From Orbilia blumenaviensis (taxonomy: Eukaryota; Ascomycota; Orbiliomycetes; Orbiliales; Orbiliaceae), in assembly GCA_036872755.1 (NCBI GenBank), contig JAVHNS010000002.1:2418001-2482000 (forward strand): a stretch of DNA of 64,000 nucleotides. Direction: 5' to 3'. Below the pieces are notes generated by a model. The model was given only the letters and a program-made list of their open reading frames with translations. It did not search any database and was not told where the DNA came from. The translations under genes and the position numbers were made by a program. Numbering within the stretch: the stretch's first letter is position 1; each line of letters begins with the position of its first letter. Below, piece by piece: positions 1-10,990 of the stretch.

Positions 1-2439
1 TATACTTTGATACTGCCAATGAGCGCTTTCTTCTTCTTTTTTTGGCTTGGGACAAAAAGAATAACGGCGTTCATAGAAACCAAAAATAATATCCCCCTCT
101 TGCGTTTGTCCTTATGACGGTCACCTCTATTATTTTACGGGGGACTGCTCAGGGCTTCTGTTTGTAGTTTAGCTTTTTCTTAGTATAGCTAGGATCTGAT
201 GTGCTCTCATATACCCCCTCCCTTATTATTAGCGATTGACTCCTGTTTCTTCCTCCAGACGGTTTATATGTTTTTAATTGGTTTTGATCTGTCAACCTAG
301 AGATTCGCCGAGGAGCAGATGCCTGAGCACTCGTATGGGTATCATTTTGTTCTCTCTGCTTCTGTATTTATCTCTATCGATATCCATTTCTTTCAGTAGT
401 ATTAGCTGCTGGCTATCTCCCCAGTTAATCAGTATCAAGCCCCGTGTGAAATATCCATTTTTCGGTTTTAGAAGAGCAACAGATTCAGATCATAATACTA
501 ACTCCCTGCTCCATACCACTTCTGCAAAGAAGATTTAATTGGTATTGTTTTATATATATTCTCAGACGGGACCAGTCTCTCCCTTCGGCCTCCACAAAAT
601 ATACGTATTGGTATATAGGCCTAGCTATCCCATGGGGGGGAAATAGCATGGCTTTTTCATATGGTCTCGTAAGATAACAAACAAACCTCTACGAAGTAGC
701 CCGCTTTTTACTATAATCTTGCCCATTGCAAAGATACTATATACATGCAATGACGCTGTGGGGACAGTGCAGCGACATTGAAATGTCATTACAGTCGCCG
801 TTTTCCCCCCTTTTTTTTATTTTTTAAACTAAAATAAGTGTACATACGTCTATAGACAAACTTATTAATCTTAGCCCCATATGTAAGTAGCTTAGTCTTT
901 AAATTTAGCTTAAGTCGGCAGTTTAGAAGGCGGGCCTACAAGCAGACACCAACTACCAGCCAGCCTGTGGACCGCCAGCCTGTCTGCAAACTGCGAGCCT
1001 GCGAACCAGTGAAATTTCAACTTACTAGCTTGTGAACTTTTATCTTATATACACTTCAGCATATGTGAACTACTATGAAGAGCGACGCATGTTATTCAAA
1101 TATCTCCTCAAGAAGGTAAAGTAATTAGCCATCGTGGACCCCGTACCTAGTAGTTACTCAACGTGCAACGGCCACTCTAAGAAATACTACAAACACTATC
1201 AAATTTCGAGCTAATCACTAGTCGCCACAATCCGGGACTAAAATATCTAGATCAATCAAGTTTAACGTATACCTCATAAATAACCAAGTAATCCACACTA
1301 AAAAAAACCGACTTGCAGGCCGACCATGACGAAAGTCCAGCCTCGGCAGACGAAGTTAAGCTAAGCAGAAAAATGACACCACAAAAACAACGCAAAGCTC
1401 ATAAGTACTTTGGAGGTGAACGCTTGCTACACAAAACCCTATGTTCCACAAGTCGTGATATGCCGGTTCGGCAAAATGGGGAAAGTTATAGTACACGCGG
1501 ACTTCAAGGGTATTTATTCATATGCAGTTAAGATATCTCGGTAGGTCGGTGATACCTAACGCATCCTCAGAGGCGTGCAGAAGAACAGCAAAGGTTCCAC
1601 AACAGCAAAGACGTCAAGGCTGTCTTTACCTAAGCCATGGTAGTATATATCTTACCATGGGCGTGGCCAGATGAATGTCCAGCTATATCATAGATAACGG
1701 TCATATAATACCTGTGCCGCACAAAAAGCCGCATAATCTATATCACGGCTAGTATAGTAGATGTATATAAATAACGTTCAAGCGGTCTTTCCGGCAGACC
1801 AGGTTACGTTATGTTCCTGTTACGTAACAATAATCATATAAAAGCAGAAAGAGAAGCATTCCAATCCGTTCTCGAGGTCTTATTCTCCATATTTGATTCC
1901 CCCGCGCGCGGTCCGATAGAGAGATGATCATGAAGAATAAATTGAGGAACGAATTAGTGGATAAAAGCCGATCGATTGAGATGAAGATATGTGTATATTT
2001 TTTATCGTTTTTTTTTTTGCTATGCTTTGGGAAAAATAAGGGTAAAGAAGCCGTATCGTATCCAAGGCTTCTTTTGTTTTTCAACGTTTAATTTCCAGCT
2101 ATCCTCGAAAAGAAGTTTTTTTTTTTCTTTCTTTCTTTATCAAAGAATATGAACGCCGTTTTCATTTCATTTTTCTTCTTCTTTCTCTCAATTCCCTTTT
2201 TCCATTTGCTCGCATTCCCATCCCATTATCCCTTCCCATAAAACCCACAGAAAAAAAGCTCCCAAAAAAAAAACAACAACGACAACGGCCGACTTAATAA
2301 AAGCTCAATAACTTCGCAAAAACAAATAAGAGGCAAGCAACCAGGTATGTTTAATTTCCTTCAATCCATTCTCCGCCTATCGTAGTTTCCGTTTCCATTG
2401 CATGCTTGGATGGATATGGATTGGTATTCGGTATCGGCT
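1..2439. other. Left flank without a supported gene
   Basis: I see no frame here that combines an ATG, splice signals and protein-like content. The stretch is AT-rich, with a CCAGCCTG-type short repeat around 950-1005, one copy of the dispersed motif at 662-704, and a strong pyrimidine tract at about 2117-2245. The tract is followed by A-rich sequence and a GTATGT donor-like site at 2346, which resembles the leader of a plus-strand transcript running toward the RPEL gene. No coding exon for such a transcript could be identified. Confidence 0.5.
662..704 (-). repeat. Dispersed 35-bp motif, diverged copy
   Basis: It begins TGGTCTCGTAA and ends ACGAAGTAGCCCGC, matching the copy at 28959-28994 at both ends with an insertion in the middle. 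It is the only copy seen on the left side of the housekeeping island. Confidence 0.5.
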
Positions 2440-3119
2440 TTAGTGGGGAGTTCGTGGATCCTCTTCGGCTGTTGGAAGAAAACAACACATGTTAGCCATA
2501 TGCACATACTTTTCGATGGTGATTATGGGGTGATGGGTATCATGCGACCACGCTTTTTGAGCTTGCCACGAGGTGTGAACATCAAAAAACGAACAAACAA
2601 AACGAAATAAAACAAAAGAAATATACAATATACAATAGAAACTATAGAGAAATAAAAAAAAAAGGTAAAAAAAAAAAAAGTAACAGAGGAAAGAGGGAAT
2701 ACTAACGACTCAAAATCCCCTTCTCCATAACCTCCTCAACCTTCGGCCGCTGCGTAAGCTTAGTATTCAAACTATCAGACAGCATATGCTTCTCCAACTC
2801 CTTCGTCTTTCCCACAATCGCGGGGGAAACGTGTTCATCAGGAAGAATTCCACGTTCTTCGAGCTCTTTACGTTCCGGACGAGATGCTAGCCCTCTTTTG
2901 AGGTTATCGGCTAGCATGGCATGTTTGAGCTCGTCTTTGTGAGCTGCCAGGGATGGAGCGGCGACTGGGGTTGAGTGCAGGATGTTACGGTCGACTAAGG
3001 ATTGGGCTTCGGGACGGAGGGAGAGACGGCGTTCGAATTGAGTGTGTGGTGCCGAGGGGGGGAACGATGGGGGAGGTGTCGACGAGGTCGACGGCGGAGG
3101 CGGCGCTGACGTCAGTCAT
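2440..3119 (-). CDS. RPEL-repeat protein, one apparent frameshift
   Basis: Two exons on the minus strand: 3119-2707 and 2468-2440, joined across an intron (2469-2706) with a GTTAGT donor and a CTAAC branch point before its CAG acceptor. The protein, about 146 residues, carries three RPEL motifs (L-R-P-x(4)-L-x(4)-I-L spacing), seen as FERRLSLRPEAQSLVDRNIL, then LKRGLASRPERKELEERGIL, then LNTKLTQRPKVEEVMEKGIL. In animals RPEL motifs bind G-actin; in fungi such short three-repeat proteins are common but poorly characterised. The ATG at 3119 starts MTDVSAASAVDLVD, typical of the fungal proteins, but that frame reaches the repeats only if one base is dropped from the run of seven C on the coding strand (3055-3061). 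With six C the exons total 441 nt and close exactly at the stop. The extra base is either a homopolymer sequencing error or a real mutation. Confidence 0.85.
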
Positions 3120-4957
3120 TTTTGCTCTTTCTTGGCTGTAAATGTTTATTTGTAAGGGATTTGTTAAGTTAAGAAGTTGGTTAGGGTTATTATAGAGGTT
3201 TTAAGTATGGACGATGAAGAAAAGGTTGATTGAGGATCTTAAGATCTTATCAATGAGGTTGGAATGGTTGGAATGGTTGGATGTTTGTTTGGATGTTGTG
3301 TGGTGGTAGTGGTGGTGGTGGTGATAATGCGGGGTTTCGGGGCGAGGAGGAGGAGGAAGGAAGCCTCTCTTTATACGATTGACTTTATTTATTCCAGTCA
3401 AAAAGAAGGGAGAAAAAAAAAAAAAAAACAAAGCTTCACATACACGAGAAAAAGTATAAATAGAAAAGTCCGAAATTGAATTTCACAAACTTTCGCGTCG
3501 GGGAAAATCAGATCAGACAAGACACAGTGTGGAGCAGATAGATAGCTTCGGGTTGATAATTTAGAAGTTATAGGTTGTAAGCGGGTGCCAGTTGCTACTA
3601 ATTCACTAGCTAACGAAAGCGGCCGGCGCTGGCTGGGCTGTCAGGGCCCTTTTTATATATTGGCTACCGGCTACGTAAACGACCGGTACCCCGGATTGAA
3701 CAAGACTGTGGTATAGTCACTCCCTCAGGATTCTGATATACTTGTGACTTGGACCGACTTGTACAATTGTTCAAAAAGCGGTAAAGTAGGTACCCAGTCA
3801 GGGAATCAAGTATGTGATGCTACCTGTCCTTGTGGCCCGCCTCATTACTTGTTTTCCTTTGGCGAGTGAGTGATCTCGAACACGAGAGCCGGCTTCATTC
3901 CAAGAATGCCTGCAAACTTTCCAGCCAGCCAGACGATGGTATGACATAGTTTTTTAACCCCTCCATGGCAAAGGCCCGTTCGCTTTTCCCCATCCATCAA
4001 CCCATGCATCACGATCCCCCTCTCCGCCCCCCCAGTCGCAAAACCTGTCATGCACGATCCTAACCTAACCCGCCCCCTTCAACGGACGGACAGGGGAAAC
4101 CGCGCAGGTGGCCCTTTATATTACCGAGTTCAGTTCTACCAACGTCTTCCAATTAAAAGTGGCTGGACGGGCTTTTCGGGTTTCTCGGGGAATGCCGCAG
4201 CTAAACCGAATTCTCCGATTCCTGCATTTTTGGTTTTGTTTGCTTTGGTTGAGTTTGTTCAGTTCATATTAGTCTCAGTGCAGTTCACATGTAAGTTGGC
4301 TTTTTTTTTTTGTTGGTCAGGTCAGATGACCGGGGTGGCGTGAAGGAGGACTTGTCCGCCCGGCTGTCACTATCCCCGGTTTTTTTGGGGATGGTTCGAT
4401 AAACCCATGGTATGTCTTGGGGGAAAATATCACAGACACTGGAGGTATCAGGATTGTTTGTCATATAATATGATATAAACCCTCATGCGAATAGGCACCC
4501 AGCGAAGGCTATATTTAACGACTTAGCCGTTCTTCGCTCCGGCTATTCCTGCTGGGGTATGTATAATGCTCAGATCTATATCTTTCGTCAAGTCTATAAA
4601 TGCTTTGAGTATATACTATACTATAATATAGTTCGTATATATCATGTAAATGATGTGGAAGATGTGACGCTAGAGGATAAAGGGTAAAAACTAGTAGTAG
4701 TAGTAGGATAAGCTAATAGCTAATGGGGTAGCAGTGGTGGTTGTGCGAATATGTGCAAGAGATATATATCGAAAGAATATAAACATCAGAAATTCAAGGC
4801 ATCAAGAAGTCGAGGGGTGGAAGGGGGAATAAAGAATCTGGATTAAAGAGGGGAACTGCTACAAATCATCAAGGCTTTTTTTTTTTTTTGATCTTCTTTC
4901 TATTAACCCTTCTCCCGGGGAATCTAAGCAGTACTTCATCTACCGTATCAGTCGTAT
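3120..4957. other. Spacer between RPEL and MIC60 genes
   Basis: It holds the RPEL upstream region (including a GT-rich ggtggtagtggtgg stretch near 3302 and an A-run near 3410-3430) and the 3' flank of MIC60. Both neighbours are on the minus strand. I see no convincing reading frame of its own. Confidence 0.5.
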
Positions 4958-7118
4958 CTATTCCCTCTTCAGACTCTGGAGGCGCGCTTGAGCCGCAATA
5001 ACCTGTTCAAAAAAAACAAAGCTTGTCAGTCATATACTCTTGGTATCAATATAAGGTAACAGTGATTGTATACTGACATCAACCGCCTGCCTGACCTCCA
5101 AAAGCACCCTAACCTCCTTCAGCCAATCTCCCGCCAAAGTCTTCGCCCACCCCTTCAACTGATTCATCTCTCTCGCCGCCTTATCCAACTCTCCTTCCTG
5201 CAAATACGTCTCCGTCCGCGCCAAAATAGCCTCGACATCATCGCTCGTCGCCAACCCCTGCTTCGTAAACAAAAGCTTACTCGCCAACCAACTCGACGCA
5301 TGTCCAAAGACACCGGCACCTTCGGGCACCAAGCTAGCCTTTCGGACTTCAACGGCGACCCGGCGGAAACGGTCTATTATCTGCGCTGGAGATGAAACTC
5401 CCTTTTGGTAGGCAATGGGGTTTATTGACGCAATCGCAGCTTTTACGACTTCATCCTCCGCTGAGACCTCCTTTAGCGCTGCAAGTTCTCGAACGAACGG
5501 TCGTGGTTGGTCGGGATTGTTGACAGAAGCCTTCACAGCTTCCAAAGCAACATGCATCTTCTGAGTTCTCAGATTCTCATCCAAAGTCTCAGTCCATGTT
5601 CCAGCCACCTCACCCAACTTATCAACCTCTTCAGCCAACTGCTTCAGCTTTCCAAGTCGTCCCTCCCGTTCCTGCTCAACACGGTCTTTCAATTCAGCAA
5701 TCCACTGACGTTTTAGCTTCAAAGCCTGCTCAAGAAGTTCGTTCTTAAGCTTAGCTTCTGCCAAGTCATCGGATCGCTTGAGCTCCGTCTCCAACTTGAG
5801 CTTATAAGTCTCAGCCAAACGATCACGTTCCCTCTCAAACTCTTCCCTCCATTTATTCTCAACCTGCGCTAGCTGTCCTTCCATAGTCTGCACAATCCCA
5901 CTGGCCACCTTTGTAAACTCGATTTCCTGCTGTTTAAGTTTCTCCGCAACATCTGAATCATCCAATCCGGACGACCCAATGGTCGCCTTAGCAGTAGCCT
6001 TAAGTTCCTGAATCTTTTCGTTCACGTTCTTAACCTCTTCCTTGGCAGAGACGATTGCCTCATCAAAGTGCTTCTTCGCGTCAGAGGTATTGATGACTTC
6101 GATAACAGAATTGATAATCTTAACCAAATCATGCATTATCGGATCATGATGCTCAACATGAGCCGGTGGGATAGCAGAACCGCCAAGTGATGACGTAGAC
6201 CCCTTCTTAGCCCCACCATCCAGATGATTCCCCGCAGATTTAGGACTAGGCGTATCCTTCTCAGAAATAACAGTAGCAGTAGCCGAAGCGTCAGGATGAA
6301 CGGTCTTCACGTCAGCATCCTTCTTCGAGCTTTTATACGGTCCATCTCTATCCAGCTGTGCTTTATTCGGATCCTCCTTTTCACTAAGCTTCCATGTGGC
6401 ACCGGACCGCTTTGGAATGGTGACAGATGCATAGTTTGGTGGGTTTGCGATTGTGCCTGGTGTCGCGTGGGGAAATCGGGAGCGGAATTGACGGTCTTGG
6501 ATTTCGAGGACGAGGGCTTCGCCGAAGGGGATGTATTCGGTGAAGAAGTCGTGGAAATTGTCGTTTTGGAGGGAGAAGTAGACGCCGCCGGCGTAGGTCA
6601 GTAGGGTGAGGGAGACAAGGGTTAGGAAGGTGTTACGGAGGCGGTGGGTTTGCTTTGGTGGAGGTGGTGGTGGTGGTAGTGGAGGGGTTGAGGGGATTGC
6701 GGCTGGGTCTGGAGTCAATGGAACCTGTGCTTCTGGCGATGGAGTCTTGGGGGTAAGAGATGGTGTGATCGGGGTTTCGAGTTTGGGAACTGGAGGGGCA
6801 TCTTTGAGGGCCGAAGAGCTGCCAGGGAGAATAACAGGGCTCGGAGTGGTTGTGGTGGTTTTTTTGTCGGCGAGGAAGCGTCGCTGGATAGCAGAAGTTT
6901 TTATCAACAGTCAGCGATTTTTTTGAGAATCTAGGATGGAACTAGCCTCTTGGTAGCGGCACGACAATGAAAAAACTACGATAGAACAGAACATATACGA
7001 TAGACGGATAGATAAATACCTGCAAATACGCCAATTGACTGCCAACCGGCGCCGACACCGTTCGCGTCCTTGCCGTTAAGGCATTCTGTAACGGCCTAAC
7101 CGCTGCCCGCCGCAGCAT
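4958..7118 (-). CDS. MIC60: MICOS complex subunit Mic60 (mitofilin)
   Basis: Three exons: 7118-7020, 6883-5078 and 5002-4958, giving 649 residues. Mic60 is the inner-membrane core of MICOS, which shapes crista junctions and contacts outer-membrane complexes. The start MLRRAAVRPLQNALTARTRT is a basic, acid-free mitochondrial presequence. A Pro-rich linker follows (about residues 45-112), then one transmembrane helix (about 117-136, TFLTLVSLTLLTYAGGVYF), a long charged coiled coil (about 290-480) and the C-terminal mitofilin domain with WLKEVRVLLEVRQAVD. The last exon adds VIAAQARLQSLKRE, the usual conserved tail. Donors are GTATTT and GTCAGT; the first intron is 136 nt and the second 75 nt, and all phases agree. 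The ATG at 6907 lies inside the first intron and is not the start. Confidence 0.95.
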
Positions 7119-8671
7119 CGTGTGTGGTATGTGCGTGTGTCCGACTTGCCCAGGCCTGGGACGGAAAGGTTATATACAAAAACGGTCGGACCGAGAGAGA
7201 GCTGGACTCCAGGCGGACAGGCTCAACTGTACAAGGAGCCTTTCAGACGTGCCCAATTGGAGATCCTTATCGTGGTATCGATGGGTGTCGTGGTTTGTTG
7301 ATCGTTCCGTGGAGGGGCCTTGGTTTGGTCGGGATGGTAGAGTTGTCGGTCGTTCGGGTGAGGGAAATTGTAATTTTCAGCAGCGTTTTGGGGGTTTCGA
7401 CTAACCGCAGAGGAGCCCGATGCCGAAAAGAAAAAAAAAAGAGCCCAGTCTTGCCGACCACAAAACGTCATCCGCATGCATATCATGTTATCGCCACTAC
7501 AATCCCATATGGCACCTATATCAACAATCTACTTAGGTAGGGAGATAAGGTAGAGGCAGGAATGGTGAGAGAGAGAGAGAGAGAGCCAAGTTCAAAATCT
7601 ATATTCCAATAAAATACAAAAAAAGGAAAAAGGAAAAAACCTCGGACATAGTGTACTAAGAAACAAAAGAACGGAAGCAGATATCGAGACCGTATGGACG
7701 TAGTAGCAGACAGCACAACGAATTCAGGAAGCATTTCGGACAGAAGGTGCTGAAGCTCAGACTCAGTAGTAATATACCTAATCATCATATTGATCATAGA
7801 GAAAGAGAATAGGAAAGACGTTGACGGAGAGAGGGGGGGACATGCACACGTATATTAAAAGGCTTCAGGGCCAAAGGTAAAATAAAAAATTCCGAAATGA
7901 CATATAAAAAAACGGAGAGTAGGCCACACAGCATAGAAGGGAAAAGAAAAATGAGAAAACTCTCAAAAAAGCATCCATCTATACCACCGCTAGCTACCAC
8001 ACAGAGAGACTTCTAAGTTCCTCTACCCGACTCCGTTTTCCTCATCGGTTCGATCCTCATCCTTTTCCCTCCGTACAGTTCGGTCCTTCGGGGGCGATAA
8101 TCAATATAAAAACTGTTTCAACCATGGAGAATCAAGAGGAGAAAAAAAAGAAGAGCCTGCAGGAGGAAGGAGAGAGAAAAAGTAGAAAATAACTAATTGG
8201 ATACTACAAGAAACAGAAGAAAAAACAATAAACTGCGGCTCAAATTCCAAATCCTATAGAACGACGACCCGTAAACACCGACATGACAGAAGTAGAAGAC
8301 AAGAAAGGGAGGGGTTAATGGGAATCAAGAAGCTGTAGGGGGGAGAGGAAAAGCCGAAGATCCCCCGATATCGAAGGTATTAAAATAAGTGGGGAGGCGA
8401 CGCCCGGGTGGGCAATTAAGTCATTGAGAGAGAAAAAGTGCGATGACCTCGTGGGGAAAAACTGATAAGTGTTTCGGCCGGGTTTCCCATCTTCTAAGAG
8501 CGAATGACTTCGTGCGTTTGTGTAGAGCCAAAATAGTAGAATTCTCCATGACGAAAAAAAAAAAAAAAAAAAAAAAAAAACTGTGCGGATTTCCCATTCC
8601 ATTTTCTCTTTTCTCGTTTTGTTCGTTCATCCTCCCGGGTTTTCGGCCTTTCTCCCCGCCGGATTCCAATC
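7119..8671. other. MIC60 upstream region and YPT5 3' flank
   Basis: No supported gene. It contains a GA-repeat (about 7568-7585), a long A-run (about 8551-8580) and A-rich stretches. Because YPT5 ends at 8672 and MIC60 starts at 7118, both on the minus strand, it must hold the YPT5 terminator and the MIC60 promoter. I see no TATA box. Confidence 0.5.
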
Positions 8672-9819
8672 TTAACAGGCGCAACCCTGGCCGTTCAGGT
8701 TGGCGGTTTGAGGTGTCCTATTCATATCCACTCCGCCTCTGAGGCCGGCCGGGCCTCGTCGGGGACCTGCCTGGTCTGTCGGCAGCTTCCTAGCGATGGC
8801 AGTGAACAACTCCTTGACATTCTCAGCGGTTTTGGCCGATGTCTCGAGGAAGAGCAGACCGGCTTCCTTGGCGTATGCTTCGGCATCAGCGGTTTCGATG
8901 GCACGTTTGGATGGGTTGGCGGTGACGAGATCGAGCTTGTTGCCGGCGAGGGCGATCACGATGGATTCGTTGGCCTGGCGCTGGAGTTCCTTCACCCATG
9001 CCTTTGCCTTGTCTAGCGAGGCCTATATCATTACGAAAGCGAAAAACAGGAAGAAAGAATTAGAAAGGATTTTTTCAAGGTATAGCAATATGTATGAAAA
9101 AAAGTAGTGACGGGTGGACCAACAGCCTGTGTTATGTCATATACTACAACGGCGCAGTTGGCATTCCGGTAGTACATGGGTGCCAGTGACTTGTATCGTT
9201 CCTGACCGGCGGTGTCCCTGTGCGAAAGCGAAAGAAAAAACAAGCAAGTCTGTTAGAGATGGGTGTCACGAGGGCAGATAAAGGTGGCGAACAAGGAATG
9301 ACGAGTAAATACCATATCTCGAACTTGACGGTGGTGGTCTCGTCGAGGGCGATTGTCTGGGTTAGGAACGCAGCACCGATGGTAGATTCTCGGTAGTCAT
9401 CGAATTGATCCTAAGCATCCGGTTAGCAATGTTCACCAGCCACATGCATGCATGCAATAGCATAGCTACCAGCAGCAGCAACGGTAGAACCAGAGCGGGC
9501 TCAGTAGCAAAGTACCTTGACGAATCTCAAGACTAACGAGCTCTATTCGGGAGAGACGGTTAGTTCGTTAATCAGACAGATAGATCCAAAGAACCGGAGA
9601 GCGAGAGGTTGTCTGGTCGGGGACCAACCTTCCCAACGGCGGATTCGCCTGGCACGGGGTCAGCAGAGCAGTTCTCGAGAGATGACGACAGCTCGAAGGC
9701 GATACAGAAACAGACAGGCACAGAGAGAGATAGAGAGAGGACAACACACCTAGCAGGACTAACTTGAATTGAGCAAAGCGAGTATTGGCCGACGAGCTGG
9801 AAGCACGAGGCTGGGCCAT
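8672..9819 (-). CDS. YPT5: Rab5-family GTPase Ypt5/Vps21
   Basis: Six exons: 9819-9750, 9648-9629, 9542-9516, 9410-9313, 9217-9124 and 9022-8672, encoding 219 residues, the normal Rab5 length. It is a membrane-anchored switch controlling homotypic fusion and transport at early endosomes. The sequence shows the P-loop GESAVGKS (24-31), the switch-I segment ESTIGAAF with its effector Thr49, WDTAGQE (72-78), GNKLD (130-134), ETSAK (163-167) and a C-terminal CAC for double geranylgeranylation. The N-terminus [20 protein letters not shown] is typical of Pezizomycotina Rab5. Exons 2 and 3 are only 20 and 27 nt, so the P-loop is split over three exons. Introns have GTGTGT, GTTGGT, GTACTT, GTATTT and GTTGGT donors. 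It is divergent from the PHAF1-like gene. Confidence 0.97.
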
Positions 9820-10990
9820 GTTTACTGAACTGACTTTTTTTTGACTGCCTGACTGATAACTAGCTGGATTTGAGGTGGAGTGGGTAGTGGGTAGTGGCTT
9901 GTCGGAGGTATCGGTGGTGGTTGTAGTTGTGGTGGTGGTTGACAGATAGATGGCGATGGTAGATGGTAGTAGCAATAGCGGTAGCGGTGGTGGTAGTAGT
10001 AGTGGTGGTGGTAGTAGTGGTGGCTGGCGGTTGGCGGTTGATGGTTGGTTGGTTGGTTGGTTACGTTGGGGGGGTGGAGGGAAGGGAGAACAAGAAACAC
10101 ACAGGGAAGAGCGAGAGAAGGAAGAAAGAAGCTTAAGAGAGAGGGAAAGAGTACTGAGGTGATGATGGGGCGAGAAGCGGAAAGCTCGCAGTCCGGAGGG
10201 CACAACACCCAACAATACTATATACTAAGTAATAGCTAATGAAATAACCACAATAGAAATATACGGGTTACGACGACTAAATTCGTAGACTGATTACCTT
10301 ACTATGATACGGGTTGTAACTACCTAGATACTAGAACCGATAGAGCAAACAGTTTAGGGGGAAGGGTATGAGGTATGTATGGTAGAGAGAAGGGAAGAGA
10401 GAAGAGGGTACGTAGTAGAGGCAAGGCAAGGCAAGGCAAGGCAAGGTACCGACCGACCGACAGACGAACCGACACAGACAGAAGACAGATGCAGCAAGCA
10501 AGCAAGCAAGCAGCAGGCCAGAACCCGGGCTAATTGCAGGCTGGACTGGGCCCGGATGGGGGGGGCTGGCTGGCAGATGCGACGGACCCAGCCTGGGTTT
10601 GGGTTGGGTCGGGCTGGCAGCTGGGGCTGGTTTGACCGGCTTGACTGGCAGCTGGGTTGACAGCAGCTCTGCGTGGCTGCCATACGTCAGCCGGCAGCAT
10701 CCAATCAACTGACCGACTGAGACCTTGACCAACCTGACCTGACCGACTCCCCCAACCACGCTCATACTCCGAACTAAGCTATGTAGGTATTGCTCCACTT
10801 AGCCAGCGAGTAGCTGAACCGGCGACATCTTTTATTTCTGAGACTCAATTCATTCCGGGAACTCTCTTCTTTCCAAAATAAAATATCTCCGATATTATTT
10901 ATATTCTACCAGCCACTGTTCAGCTCTCATAGCTCTGTCAGTTTAGGGACTCCCATTTCTGGTATCGATCTGGATCTCGAAGGAAATTAA
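9820..10990. promoter_or_regulatory. Shared divergent promoter region YPT5 / PHAF1-like
   Basis: About 1.2 kb separates the two start codons. Next to YPT5 lies a purine/pyrimidine-skewed leader with GGT-triplet repeats (about 9900-10060). The middle has a GCAAG pentamer repeat and a GGCTGG/CAGCTGGG-rich minisatellite (about 10520-10690). On the PHAF1-like side there are only AT-rich blocks, with no canonical TATA box. I infer TATA-less housekeeping promoters on both sides. Long open frames here are repeat artefacts. Confidence 0.6.
10421..10446. repeat. GCAAG pentamer tandem repeat
   Basis: Five perfect GCAAG units in a row, ending at a GGTACC. Simple-sequence tract in the divergent promoter. 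Confidence 0.9.

Noticed and set aside
8315..8684. Two minus-strand frames with long Phe runs
   Set aside because: They translate a poly(A)/poly(T) tract in the YPT5 3' flank.
9568..10215. 215-codon open frame on the minus strand upstream of and through YPT5 exon 1
   Set aside because: It is YPT5 leader, exon 1 and first intron read as one frame. Its low-complexity Pro/Thr/Tyr content comes from GGT and pyrimidine repeats.
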